From: Buddleja alternifolia
Lineage: Eukaryota; Streptophyta; Magnoliopsida; Lamiales; Scrophulariaceae
Assembly: GCA_019426215.1 (NCBI GenBank)
Contig: CM033391.1
Location: 11,644,708 to 11,708,707, forward strand
DNA length: 64,000 nucleotides
Direction of reading: 5' to 3'
A program made the position numbers and the translations under genes. Below, in pieces: positions 44,306 through 55,750 of this stretch (positions are counted from its first letter, which is position 1; each line of letters starts with the position of its first letter). The notes under the pieces are model-generated. The model had not been told where the DNA came from. It saw nothing but the letters and a program-made list of their open reading frames with translations, and made no database searches.

Positions 44306-46357
44306 TTGATAAAGTTAAAATGATGGCACATGAAGGCACATGAAATGATGAACCACAAAACACATGCACTAGCACAAGTGCCATTGTGAGATCTGGGTTG
44401 ATACGGGTTGAAACGCCGAGCAAATGACGTTAAACAAATGTACTTCTCGGGAGGCAACCCAAAGTGGATGAAAAGCCACCTCCAGATTTGATCTCTTTAT
44501 ACCTCTATATTATTTGCTTTGTTCATGGTTTATCGTTAAGTGTTTTACATTGAGGACAATGTAAGTTATAAGTGTAGGAGAGGGGTAAAATTTGGTTACT
44601 TTTCTTTTGTTGTTTTGCTTTTGCTTGTTTTGTTTGAATAAGTGGAGGATTTGATTGGTTTGATGCTTTTATGTGGCTTTGGGATGCTTTGATTGTTATA
44701 AGATGAAAGCATAACTTTTTAAAATTTCATTTACTTGGAATAAAATGATTTAGATGTCATACGTTTGAACTGGTTGAATACGTATAAGATAGACATATTA
44801 TAGTTTAAAGAACTAGCTATTTGAGCTTTTATTGATACAACGAATGAACTATGAATTGGGTTTGTAGGTGTTAGTAGACTAATGCCAACCATGTGAGCTT
44901 TTGAGCCGTGCTTTTAATGGGTTTTCCATGAAAATCTTCTTTCTTTCATTGTATGTATCTTCTTTGTTCTTATGCGACTAGATATTGCTTTGAACCATTT
45001 CAAGATTACATTGACATTTGCACACTTGAAAATGATGAAGGCACTTAGGATTTTAACCCACTTAGCCAAAAAGAAAAAAAAAAGCCTACCTTGCATATTT
45101 ACCTCTAGTGACCCCTTTTGAGCTTTTGACCTTTTCGTTGATTAAACTTGAGTTGTGAGCTTTTACCATTTCTTTATTCGTTGTTGCATTACTCGTCCCA
45201 AAATGAGTAGAGCATTAAGGATTGTAATTCATAGGTTTCAAGGAAAGGGTATGTTTAGAGTAAGTGTGGGGGTGCTTTTGGTGAATGTAAATGGTATTTC
45301 TCGAATTGTGGGAGAAAAGAGTTTAAGAACCTTTTCTTCTTTGTCGTTTTTGCCTTGTGATTTTATTAGCTTCGTGATTGAAAAAAAGGAAAACGAAGGA
45401 GAGATAAAATGAAGAAAAGGAAAAAAAAATCAAAGAAGAAAAAGTTGAAAAGAAAAAGAGCAAGGTTTAGTTGTGAAACGTGGAAACAAATGAATGATGG
45501 AAATAGGGAAAACTTCACTTTTCGTCCTATTGGAGTTCGGCCAAAACACTTTTAGTCCCATAAGAATTGTCTCGATACTTTTGGTCCGGTTGCAGTCAAA
45601 ATGTGACACTTGTAGTCCTGTACGTCTATTTTTTGGGCCGAAATTACCTGCGTGAGACACGCACTATATTAGCTAACTGCCCCCAATGTGTTTCATTTGA
45701 ATGCCGAGGCAGTTAACTACAGAGCACGTATCTCATACTGGTAAATTTCATCCAAGAATAGATGGACATGATTGAAAGTGTCACATTTTGACTCCAATGA
45801 GACCAAAAGTGTCAAAAAATTTTATGAAACTAAAAGTGTTTTGGCCGAACTCCAATAAGACCAAAAGTAAAATTTTCGCGGTGGAAACGTGAGTATGAGA
45901 TATGTTGTTGATAGGTTCTTTGGGTCTGTTTGACTTTATTTACCCAATTATATCTTGCTGCTTTACTAGTTTTTCGGACTTAAACTTCTTTATCCTTTGT
46001 TTTTCTACCCGAGCCTCAACCCTGTTGCAAGCATGCTTAAGTCTATGAGATTGCATTTTCATAGCAAGAATTGAACGAAATACATTACCCCTATACACTT
46101 GAGTGTTTGTAGAGGACTATGGGAAAGTCTGCTAATTCCTTAGCATTCCTACTCTTGTATGTGATTATCGTGTTGATATTTGATCAAGTTTGTAAGTGAC
46201 TCTTAACTATAATGTTTGTCAATCTTCATAGTGCTTTACTTGTTTTTTTATTCAAGTTCTATTTGTTATTTGAGTTTCATTATGATGAGTTGGAGAGAAG
46301 TTTGATTATCCTTAATTCTTGCCCAAGGACATGCAAATGGCTAAGTGTGGGTGTATT
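44306..46357 (+). other. 3' non-coding region of Athila-like element
   Basis: After protease the sequence jumps to the typical pre-LTR tract: TCTCGGGAGGCAACCCAAA (44446-44464), TTGAGGACAATGTAAG (44550-44565), long AT-rich DNA and a purine-rich AAGTGTGGGTGTATT before the LTR. RT, RNase H and integrase (about 2.5 kb in full elements) are absent. A MITE sits at 45506-45879. No ORF here shows family motifs. Confidence 0.65.
45506..45879. mobile_element. 374-bp foldback Mutator-type MITE
   Basis: Long inverted repeats: left GGGAAAACTTCACTTTTCG, right (reversed) GCGAAAATTTTACTTTTGG, both followed by TTGGAGTTCGGCCAAAACAC. The possible 9-bp flanks ATGGAAATA and GTGGAAACG match 6 of 9, so the duplication is decayed. 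Confidence 0.82.
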
Positions 46358-47701
46358 TGATAAGTGTTTTATTCGTCTAGCAATCTCAACTAATTCTAAT
46401 ATTGTAATTTGACATTTAATGATAAATGCTCTCGTAAAGCCTTGATTTTATTTGTAGAATGTTTGAAGATATCGTTGAGAAAAGACCTAGAATTAGACGA
46501 GATTGAGAGCCCCAAAAACAAAGTCACGAAGTTAGAGAACAACCGACGAGCCGACACAAGTCGTGAGCGATAACCAAGACGCGAGACTATGGTGTGTCTC
46601 GCGCCCCAACAAGGCTTTTTGCTCGCCGGGGCTTGAGCTTGACAACAACCTCAGGCCCCAACATAGCTTTATGCTCGTTGGGGCTTGAGCGTGACAGAAA
46701 CCTCTCGCCCCAGCGAGGCTTTATGCTCGCTGGAGCAAGTTTTCTGAAGCTGGTATTTTTCTCGTCCTGGAGCTTGATTTTCTTGAGGTTGGGGCCTGGA
46801 TCCTGACTAGAATTATAAATACCTTGTTTATACATTTTAAGTTAACTTTTGTTCAGCCTTTTTCACACTTATGGAGATTTTCATCCTTTGGGAAATATAC
46901 TATCATTGAAGATGTGTATTAGAGACTAAATTCCTCAACTGGGAAATTGTAAATCAAGATTATCATCTTAATTTGTGATATTGTTGTTCTTAATAATATT
47001 TCTATTTGAGTATTAAATTTTCTTGATGACATGCTTAGTGTTTGATGAAATACTTGACTAGGGCATACAACTATATCATTTATTTCTTCAACTCATTGCT
47101 TGCTAATGTTAAATTACTATCAATTAGGACCTTATTTAGTGACAACTATGGATTAATATTGATGATTGTTTTATATTAGGTCCTTAAGGGAAAATCAAAG
47201 TCATTAGGTTTAATTCATGCTAGGTGGATTAACTCTTGATGCCAACTCTCTTCTAGTACTTAATGCTTCTCCTTGAATTAAGTCAAAGCCTAGTCTCTAG
47301 ATGCGTTTTAAGAGTTAGGATCTATTGATTGGCTATCCATTGGTAAATCACACATAAGGAAAGAGCAAGAGGCTCACATGCTATCATTGGGTCTAGTAGT
47401 TGGCTACTTAATTCGAGATAATCTTGTGCATCAATGATCACATCGAGAAGATGATGGGAATTACAATTGACTGGGTTTCTCTTTTATCATTTATCTCTCT
47501 CACTTAATTGCTTATTTCATTTTCGTTTGCATTTAGTTATAGTATTATTGCAATCAAACCCTTTTTTTTATTTCTTTGTCACAAGTCGCTAACATTTACA
47601 ATTGATCTACACTCATTTGGGTTCGACCCTTGCATATCACTATCACAAGTAGGTATCAAGGTAATATAAATAGTATTTTGGGTATGCTATGACACACATC
47701 A
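46358..47701 (+). repeat. 3' LTR of Athila-like element
   Basis: 1344 bp, TGATAAGTG to CACACATCA. At 46600-46740 it carries three tandem units (period about 53) of the GCCCCAAC...GCTCG type, against one in the 5' LTR, explaining most of the length difference. A TATA-like AATTATAAATACC is at 46811-46823. Confidence 0.9.
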
Positions 47702-48792
47702 GTCAATTTTTGCAATTTATCCTAAACTATTAACGACGGTGTGTGCAAGCCATACGTAAAATCCGGACCCTTTTTTAACGGATGGGCCAAAGTTGCAAAA
47801 AACAATATTATGAGATTGTTTTTGCAACTTTGAGAATAATGGGACTAAAATTGCCATAAATCCTATCATGTAAGACCAATATCGCAATTTTTCATTAACT
47901 TGCTTCAACTCATGTTAAAATATGAAGTGACAATATTGTTGAAATCATCACTAGATGTACATCAAAATGAGTGATGATAATTGTTGATTTGTCACAATAG
48001 TAATTTTTAGTGATTATAAGTATTTTAAGATGTATTTAATTATTGATAACTAGTGTCACATCGTTAGTGAAATATATATCCAGTGATAACAATATTTGTT
48101 GTCGCTAAGTTTTCATTGAAAATATATCACTAATTGTCAATAGTAAGAAAATAAATTATCACTTATTTTATAAGTGAATTTGTATAAATTTTTTGTCACT
48201 ATTAAACTTGTGAAAAGTATTTTGGGACTACATAATTTTCTTATCACTCAATATGTATAAAGTGCGCTTAACATTTTGTCACTAATATTTCTTAATAAGC
48301 AAATTCCAAGGTGGATGTTGTCCCGATAAATTGATACATATTTTTAATGTCGAATAGAAAAATAGTATATACTACTGTAGATAGCCACCATCAAAAGACT
48401 AACAAATCATATCTTATTTGATAACCAATTAGATTTTGGGTGCATGTTGGTTCATACCTTGAGATAGATCTTGGAGGAAAAATCGCAATTTTTGTCTTGT
48501 ATATTAGGAGAGATGTCAATTTTGGGACTGATTCTTTTTCAACTTGCAATTAAGTCCAGTTTCTTTTAATTTTATGGCAATTTCGGTCCTCCAAAGATGG
48601 AAAATTGAAAAGCTTGGGAACTTTACATCTAATTTGGGAATTTTTCGAATTTTTGGGAGGAGAATTGAGTTTTTACTGATTTTTGGAGGGAAAAACTTGG
48701 GGTTTTTGCTATATTATATTTATATATATTTTTCCTGTTTTCATATTTATAAATGTTTTCTAACTTATTTTACATCTTTTATATATATTATA
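47702..48792. other. unassigned region with Mutator-like end fragments
   Basis: 47702-47910 holds Mutator-MITE-like words (GCAATTTATCC, GGGACTAAAATTGCC). 47930-48310 has many GTGATAA / TATCACTA words in both orientations, but no proper terminus was found. 48474-48600 is homologous, in opposite orientation, to 55157-55283. No gene. Confidence 0.45.
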
Positions 48793-49160
48793 GGGATAAA
48801 TGCAAAAAAAAACCTGTGTTAATGCGAAATTGCAAAAAAACATTTATGTTAACGAAATAAGCTAAACACCACCATGTGTTATTCAAAAGTCTGCAAAAAG
48901 TCACTTTTTGAAAGAAAAAAAAACTAGCGTATTTTTCATGTTTTTCACCTTGAATGATATGTTTCTTTGTCATTTATACACTATCCAAACAAAACAAAAG
49001 GTAAAATAGTGTTATTTTACCCACAAAACACATCTTTTTAACAAAAAGTGACTTTTTGTAGACTTTTGAATAACACAGGGTGATGTTTAGCCTATTTCAT
49101 TCACATTGGTGTTTTTTTGCAATTTCACATTAATACAGGGGGATTTTTTGCAATTATCCC
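48793..49160. mobile_element. 368-bp foldback Mutator-type MITE, perfect 9-bp TSD TATATTATA
   Basis: GGGATAAATGCAAAAAAAAA at the left, and the right end read in reverse is GGGATAATTGCAAAAAATCC. TATATTATA at 48784-48792 and 49161-49169 is exact. Unrelated in sequence to the MITE at 13756, which has the same 9-mer. Confidence 0.95.
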
Positions 49161-49169
49161 TATATTATA

Positions 49170-49544
49170 ACATGCAATTGATAAAGTATTTGATAAAAAT
49201 TACTTTCCCATTCCTCTCAGATTCGAAAAATAACTTTCCATTAATTCTAAGATTCTATTCCTCTCAAATTTTTATTGAGTATTTTAAATTTGATTGGAAG
49301 TTTAAATTAAATAATATAAAGTACTCTTTGTGTCCATAACATGTTGATTACTCCTTCACGCGCACATAATGTTGTATCCGTTTTTTTGTTTCTTCTTTAA
49401 ATTTTGAGATATATAATTTGTTACTATATTCAATACATATCCATCTCCAATAACTATCTGAGAGCAATGAGAAGATATTTTTAGAAAATTTACCTAAATC
49501 TTTTAGAAAAAAAATATTTTTATTCTCATACTTCAAAATAATTT
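49170..49544. other. unassigned AT-rich spacer
   Basis: No gene or repeat border found between the MITE and the next LTR element. Confidence 0.4.
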
Positions 49545-50405
49545 TGTAAAACCCTAGTTTACCTGATTGATGAATTTAGATGGTTGATACATCTTTAGAG
49601 TCCCGATGTTCGGCATCCATCCCTGATATGTCCATTTTCTTGATTTAAAGCTTTGACTCTTCAAGAGAGAGTGAAGGGAGCTAAGTGTTACGCTGTGGGA
49701 GCTATCTCTTAAGGCTTCGGCGCAAAGTGCTACACGGCGGGAGCCACCTCTAGAGTCCCAAAACTATAGATCAATGAAAGAAACTAAGTGCTATACGGGG
49801 CAAAGTGCTATGCGACGATGGGAGCCACCTCTTGAGCCTATAGGAACCACCTCTAGAGTCCCGACACTTGAAAATCATATGGTACGCATTGAAGGGTTCG
49901 AAGTCTCCTGCTAATATGAGACAGCGGGGAGATGGAACACAATCGTTTGACATGAGTTCTAAAGTACACGAGTTGTTTTCTTCGTTATTACTTTGTTTCG
50001 ATACTTGATTGTTTGCCCTTCTGATATCTTGATTGATTTATATACTCGTTGCTATATATGTTTGTTTCTGTTATATCTTCTGCTACAGATCATATCTCAA
50101 ATATTAAAGGTAAAGCAAACCGTTTATACCTCACTGGGTCATTCGGATTCACCCTTCCTTCTTTTTTCCTTTTCAGATGAACTTAGTATGTCGAATATGA
50201 AGGGACAAATGAGGAGTAAAGGAATCATGGGTTCATTGCCATTAGAAGGATGTATTGTTAGCATAATTGAAATATAAAAGTTTAATTTCAGAAGATGAAA
50301 TATCCATACAATTCTGACCCTTAACGCTGGCTCAAGAAGAGAAGGTCTCCTGGATCGAGCTGGGGCCGCGGTGTGGCAGGCCACAGGTGGTCGGTGGGCT
50401 CCATA
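49545..50405 (+). repeat. 5' LTR, internally deleted
   Basis: TGTAAAACCCTAGTTTACC to about GGGCTCCATA. It lacks about 1 kb present in the 3' LTR (52910-53880). Repeated GGGAGC(C/T)ACCTCT and GCTAAGTG words form a loose tandem pattern. Confidence 0.85.
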
Positions 50406-50410
50406 GTTGG

Positions 50411-50422
50411 TGGTATCAGAGC
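50411..50422 (+). other. tRNA-iMet primer binding site
   Basis: TGGTATCAGAGC, an exact match to the usual initiator-Met tRNA complement, five bases after the LTR. Confidence 0.92.
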
Positions 50423-51352
50423 TTGGGTTGTTAGTACCCAGGCTGTACTAGGATAAGAACGTGGATTATATGGGGTTGTGATTGATTGAGCTTAGAAGAT
50501 TAATATTTTTAGATGTATCAAGTTTGGAGACAATATTAGATATATAAATAGGAAGATGAAATAAGACAGATGTGAGATAAGAGAGTCTCATCAAAAGTGA
50601 TATGGAGGATAACATGACATAATTATTGGACGTATAACTTCCTTAGCATTACCATGTTGTGCGCTCAGATAGTCTCATTTCCTGAATTACCTCCTTTAGT
50701 TAGGTACCAGAGATAACTCCAGTTATCCTAGGCTATACCGAGATAGATTCCTCATTCTGACATAACGTAAGCAATTGAGTCTATTAGACCTGTTTCAGCA
50801 TGATCAATAATATTAATAAGCCAGTATTTAAATTGTGTTAGATCTTTGTTGGGATGGTCAGCCAACATAAGATTCACTATTCACTACAATTATAGTATTA
50901 ATTTTAGAATTGAACCTAAGTTGAGAATTGAGAATACAGTTTCCTTCCTCTAGGGTTTGGGAAATTTCGAACGATTACTTCGGTGAGTGGTAACTACAAG
51001 TTGAAGTGAGTAAGCGTTATATTGCTCAAACCAAGTTATGTTCTCCGTTATTGATAATTACCATTGATGAGATATTTACTCGTTGGAATTACCTATAACC
51101 ATTTCTTGATAGTCGTCTGAGCTCTAATTTTGTTGTATTATTTATAGGAGTTAATTTCTTCTTGTTATTATCAACATTAGAAGATTTTTGTTGTCTAGCG
51201 TAGTAATCATTTAACTGAAAATCTTGTCATACTCAACATTTGGAATCCTATCCAATTCCAAGTTTTACATTATTGTAATTCTCGAAATCTCTATTCTTTG
51301 ATATTTTCTTTTGGCTCTTGTTCACCTCTCAAGCATTATACTTCATTATAAC
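50423..51352 (+). other. non-coding interior, left part
   Basis: No ORF or Gag motif. A(T)-rich filler of unknown origin. Confidence 0.5.
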
Positions 51353-51921
51353 TAGGGGTGTTCATCGGTCGGTTTTTTAACCGAACCGAACCGAAATTTT
51401 GGTTTTCCGAAATTTCGGACCGAAAACCGAACCGAACAAAACCGACCGGTTCGGTCGGTTTGGTTAAAACCGAAACATAAAAAAAAATAATTTACTTTTG
51501 TTTGGCTATTGTTGTTCACTTTTTCTTTGGAATGCATACATTTATATATTTATAATTATGCTTAGCACGTCCAATTAAAATTGACATAATGAAATTTATA
51601 AGTGAACCGGTTCGGTTTGATTTTTCGGTATAAATAAAGAAATAAATTAGATATAAATAAATAATTGAAATTTAATTACGACTAATTTTAATTCATTTTT
51701 CTATAAGTTGTCGCTAGGAAACACATTTTTTTATAATTTTTTTATCTATATTATACTATATAAAAAATAAAAAAAATTAATTTTTTTTTCGGTTTTTCGG
51801 TTAACCGACCGAAAAACCAAAAACCGAACCGAAAAACCGAAATTTGCAAAAAAAAAAAAAACCAAAAACCGAACCGAAATTTCGGTTCTCGGTCAGTTCG
51901 GTTGATTCGTGAACACCCCTA
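51353..51921. mobile_element. hAT-like MITE with TAGGGGTG termini, perfect 8-bp TSD ATTATAAC
   Basis: 569 bp. TAGGGGTGTTCATCGGTCGG at the left; the right end is GTGAACACCCCTA. ATTATAAC at 51345-51352 and 51922-51929. The arms consist of CCGAACCGAA / TTCGGTTCGG words. Confidence 0.95.
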
Positions 51922-51929
51922 ATTATAAC

Positions 51930-52853
51930 CGCTATTCTTGGATACCAACTTCAATTTTCTACATTTGAGGACTCCTATTTAAGTTTAAACATTCTCCCAA
52001 ACCCTTTTTGCATTGCTCCCATTGGAATCTATGTATCAATGATCTTGAATTGAAAATCCTATCTTGTCTACTTTTTTGAAATCCTACATTTCTCTCTCAA
52101 CTTTGTAATGTCTCTTGATTACCAATCTTTACTCCTAACTAAGTCATTGTTGTGAGATTTTTCTTTTTCCTTTTCAAACTATAAATCATTTCAGATGATC
52201 TTCTCCCTCGTCATCGATGGCTTATGTTCATGAACCCTTTGAAACTTGATATTGATTCTTATGAAACTTCTATGCACCCAACGCTTCTTTCGCTTGGATA
52301 AAGATTAATTGATGTTGTCGATGTTTGAAATCCTTCAACACCTTATATTTATTCTTCATAAGGGTTCATTCGTAATCGATCACCTCTTCTTTGAATCCAC
52401 TTCATCATCCCGTTTAATTATCTTGAAATCCTTGAATTTATACCCTTAACTCGAGCAATTCACCCTGATTCCTATCATGATCTTGATTGTGTTCAATCGA
52501 ATGTTGCCGACCGTCAGAAGTGATTTTCAAGCCATTTTATTTTATTCTAAGATTTACTTATATCTCGTAACTTCAAACTCTTGAGGACTTGCATCATGAT
52601 CAGTCCTCTTATTGATCTCTAACTCTTTTGTCCCCTACACTTTTCGTTTTGACCCCGAGAAACCTATGCTTATTGGAACACACATCATTTTATCTATCTA
52701 CAAAATAGTGAAGATCACATAACAACGACTAGTTATAGGTCTTGGAAGAATTACAACAGGGTAGATGCAACATGGAAACGAGAAGAAGATGATATGAACA
52801 TGTGTTTCTCATTACCTTGTGATTTCTTTGAATTTGGGGACCAAATTCTTGTA
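51930..52853 (+). other. non-coding interior, right part, with chromodomain-end trace
   Basis: Mostly non-coding. 52765-52860 reads ATWKREEDDM ... FGDQILVRRG, like the ATWE..ED.M block that ends chromovirus Pol just before the polypurine tract. This ties the element to chromoviruses. Confidence 0.6.
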
Positions 52854-52865
52854 AGGAGGGGGGAT
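52854..52865 (+). other. polypurine tract
   Basis: AAGGAGGGGGGAT just before TGTAACACC. Confidence 0.85.
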
Positions 52866-54773
52866 TGTAACACCTTAGTTTACTTGAATGATAAATTTAG
52901 ATGGTTCAATTGTCTACTTAGACTATATGAATAATGTGATTTGATCTTGTGGATATTCTTCACGTCAAAATAATTACTTGGTAGAGGCTTTCTTGAATTT
53001 GGGTCAAAGAGAAGATTCTTAAAATCGTGAGGATCAAAGTGAAATTATTAGAGAGGAAAAAAACCAATCTGAATTTTGGTGGACGTATATTAAATAGATT
53101 ATACGTTTAAGGATTGAATTAGAATAGGGATATCAAGTCTATTGGACTGAACTGCAAGTTTCATAAACTTTTGGGTCGAATTGTAAAAATAAAAAGTACA
53201 AGGACTACATTATAATTTTTTGAAGAATAATTAAATATAGCTGATAAGGATTAGACTACCACATGACACGTTGATACTATAATTGTTCTTAAAGTGACAA
53301 CACACATTTTCTATACACATACATACATAGCATTATGTGTATATATTTGAACAAGCTTGTATTCCTTTCTTTAGCTCCCATCAAGGTATGAAGTATCATA
53401 GTTCGAGAAGATGATGGTGTATTTGGATAGCATGATATATTCATGGCTGCGATGAGACACAAGACTACAATGCCGAGTTGTAACTGTAAGTGTTTCTCTT
53501 TTCCTTCAAAACTTTTGATTGCTTTCCCTACTGGTTATTGCCTTGTTTTGTTATACAACTGTCTTATCAGTATCTTATTATATGGTTCGTGATGATTGTT
53601 GATTCCTAAATATCTCATTCGATTCAATATCTCGTTATCCTCGATGATGATTCATTTCGCATCTATAGTACATGTCTTGCCTCAAAATGGTCTTCGTTCT
53701 GATCGGTGTCAATTACCTTAGGTCTTGTCGTACCAATACCTAGTTCGTATCTTTCATAATCTCATTGAGACCATTGTACTTTTTGGCTCTACTTCGTCGG
53801 CTAAGGGAGCTAAGTGATACGCCGTGAGAGCCACCTCTTGAGGCTTTGACGCAAAGTGCTATATGGCGGAAGCCATCTCTAGAGTCCCGATGTCCAGCAT
53901 CCATCCGTGATATGTCCCTTTTCTTGATTTTAAAGCTTTGATTCTTAAAGAGAGAGTGAAGGGAGCTAAGTGCTACGCCACGGGAGCCACCTCTTGAGGC
54001 TTTGGAACAAAGTGCTACATGACGGGAGCCACCTCTAGAGTCCCGACACCTATAGATCAGTGAAGGGAGCTAAATGCTATATGGGGTAAAGTGCTATGTG
54101 ACGGTGGGAGCCACATCATGAGCCCATAGGAGTCACCTCTAGAGTCCTGACACTTGAAAACCCTATGGTATGGATTGAAAGGTTTGAAGTCTTCTACTGG
54201 TATGGGATAGTGGGGAGACAGAACACAATCATTTGACATGAGTTCTAAAGTACACGAGTTTTTCTTCATTCTTACTTTGTTTCGATACTCAATTATTCGC
54301 CCTTCTGATATCTTGATTAAATCATATACTCGCCGCTATATATGCTTGATTTCGTTATATCTTCTGCTACCGATCTTGTTTCAAAGATCAAAGGTAAAGC
54401 AAACAGTTTATACCTCACCGGGTCATTCAGATTCACCTCTCCTTCTTTCTTCCTTTTCAAATGAACTTAATATGTCGAATACGAAGGGAGAAATGAGAAG
54501 TAAAGGAAGCATAGGTTCATTGCCATTAGAGGAAGTTATGTTTTGGGATGTATATATTTTGTCTTGGAGACCTTTGATTGATAGAGTTGTCGTTGACCTA
54601 TGTACGACTGGTGAAGGATGTATTGTTGGTTTAATTGAAATGTAAAAGTTTAATTTCAAAAGATGAAGTATTCATACAGTTTTGATGCTTAGCGCTTGCT
54701 CGAGAAGGAACGGTCTCCTGGATCGAGCTAGCGTCACGTTGTGGCGGGCCACAGGTGGTCGAAGAGCGCCACA
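52866..54773 (+). repeat. 3' LTR, full-length form
   Basis: 1908 bp, TGTAACACCTTAG to GAGCGCCACA. About 1 kb longer than the 5' copy. Confidence 0.88.
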
Positions 54774-54778
54774 AATTT

Positions 54779-55468
54779 TATCATCTAAACTTAAATTAGA
54801 ATATGACAAATTCGTAAATAAATAAATAAAAAGAACATGTGATTATATAGCTAAAAATTAATTAAATATATTCCTACTATGACATTCAAATGTGTGAATT
54901 TTATTTTTATTATGTATATATTTATATACTCGTATATATGTTGTATACGATATTTAATAATTCCGATTTATATTATTTTATGATATTATAAAAAATTGAG
55001 GATTAATGAATAAAGAAAAAATAGACACAACAAGTTAAAGTATAAAAAATAAAAAATCCATCCAATTTCCCGCTAAAGTATGAAAAACGAATTAATGTCA
55101 ATTATCCCTTCAAAGTGCCAAATCCCAATTATCCCTTCAAATCCCTAATTTTTATAATTTTTGGGCACAAGAGGACCAAAATTGCCACAAAATTAAAAGA
55201 TAATGGACTTAATTGCAAGTCGAAAAAGAAATTGTCCCAAATTTCTCACCCCAAAGAGGACCATAATTGCAATTTTCCCTATCTTGGACGTAGACAGAGT
55301 ATCATAGACATAGAAAAACGTAGATTTAGCTCTTTGGCTTTCTTTGGTAAATGAGAATAGCTTTAGTTTATTGAACAAATTAAAAGGTAATAATGAAAAC
55401 TTTTTCAATAATCAAGCTCCAAGGTAGAGCTTAGATATTGATATTAGGTGAATAACACGTGTCCAATA
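54779..55468. other. unassigned spacer with Mutator-like end fragment
   Basis: 55043-55283 contains GGACCAAAATTGCCACAAAA and GGACCATAATTGCAATTTTC words; 55157-55283 is the inverse copy of 48474-48600. No coding sequence. Confidence 0.5.
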
Positions 55469-55477
55469 AAGATTCTA

Positions 55478-55732
55478 GAAGAAAAATACTTACATACACC
55501 CTCATTTTAGTGCTAATTTTCAAAAACCCGCTAATTTTTTCGAAATTACATACAGTCATCCTCATGTTAAGTCATATTCTTACAATTACACTCACTATGT
55601 ATTTAAAAATTATTATAATTTCACCACCTGTAAACCTGATTACAAATAGACCCCTTGAGGCGATCTCGTAATTTACCAAAAGTCAGAGAGTTTTATGTAA
55701 CTAAAGTGAGGGGGTGTGTACGTAATTCACCC
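55478..55732. mobile_element. 255-bp foldback Mutator-type MITE (same family as 44047-44296)
   Basis: Shares CTTACAATTTCACC-type middle sequence and ends with 44047-44296. 9-bp flanks AAGATTCTA (55469-55477) and AAAATTCTA (55733-55741) match 8 of 9. Confidence 0.85.
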
Positions 55733-55750
55733 AAAATTCTAACATATACT

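Larger units (their letters stand above)
40540..47701 (+). mobile_element. Athila-like Ty3/gypsy element lacking RT, RNase H and integrase
   Basis: 5' LTR 40540-41765, primer site similar to the Asp-tRNA complement, Gag, aspartic protease, a non-coding 3' region and 3' LTR 46358-47701. No RT, RNase H or integrase is present. Outer 5-bp flanks do not match. Two foldback MITEs (44047-44296, 45506-45879) are inserted. Gag and protease contain stops and frameshifts. Confidence 0.85.
49545..54773 (+). mobile_element. non-autonomous chromovirus-type (Tekay/Del-like) LTR element, TSD AATTT
   Basis: 5229 bp. LTRs of 861 and 1908 bp; exact TSD AATTT at 49540-49544 and 54774-54778; perfect TGGTATCAGAGC primer site; polypurine tract before the 3' LTR. 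The interior (50423-52853) is almost entirely non-coding and holds an hAT-like MITE. The only protein trace is a chromodomain-end-like piece near 52770. This is the structure of a large non-autonomous derivative. Confidence 0.88.

Noticed and set aside
47930..48310. Non-autonomous CACTA from GTGATAA / TATCACTA word cluster
   Set aside because: No CACTA-type tip or target duplication could be placed at either side.
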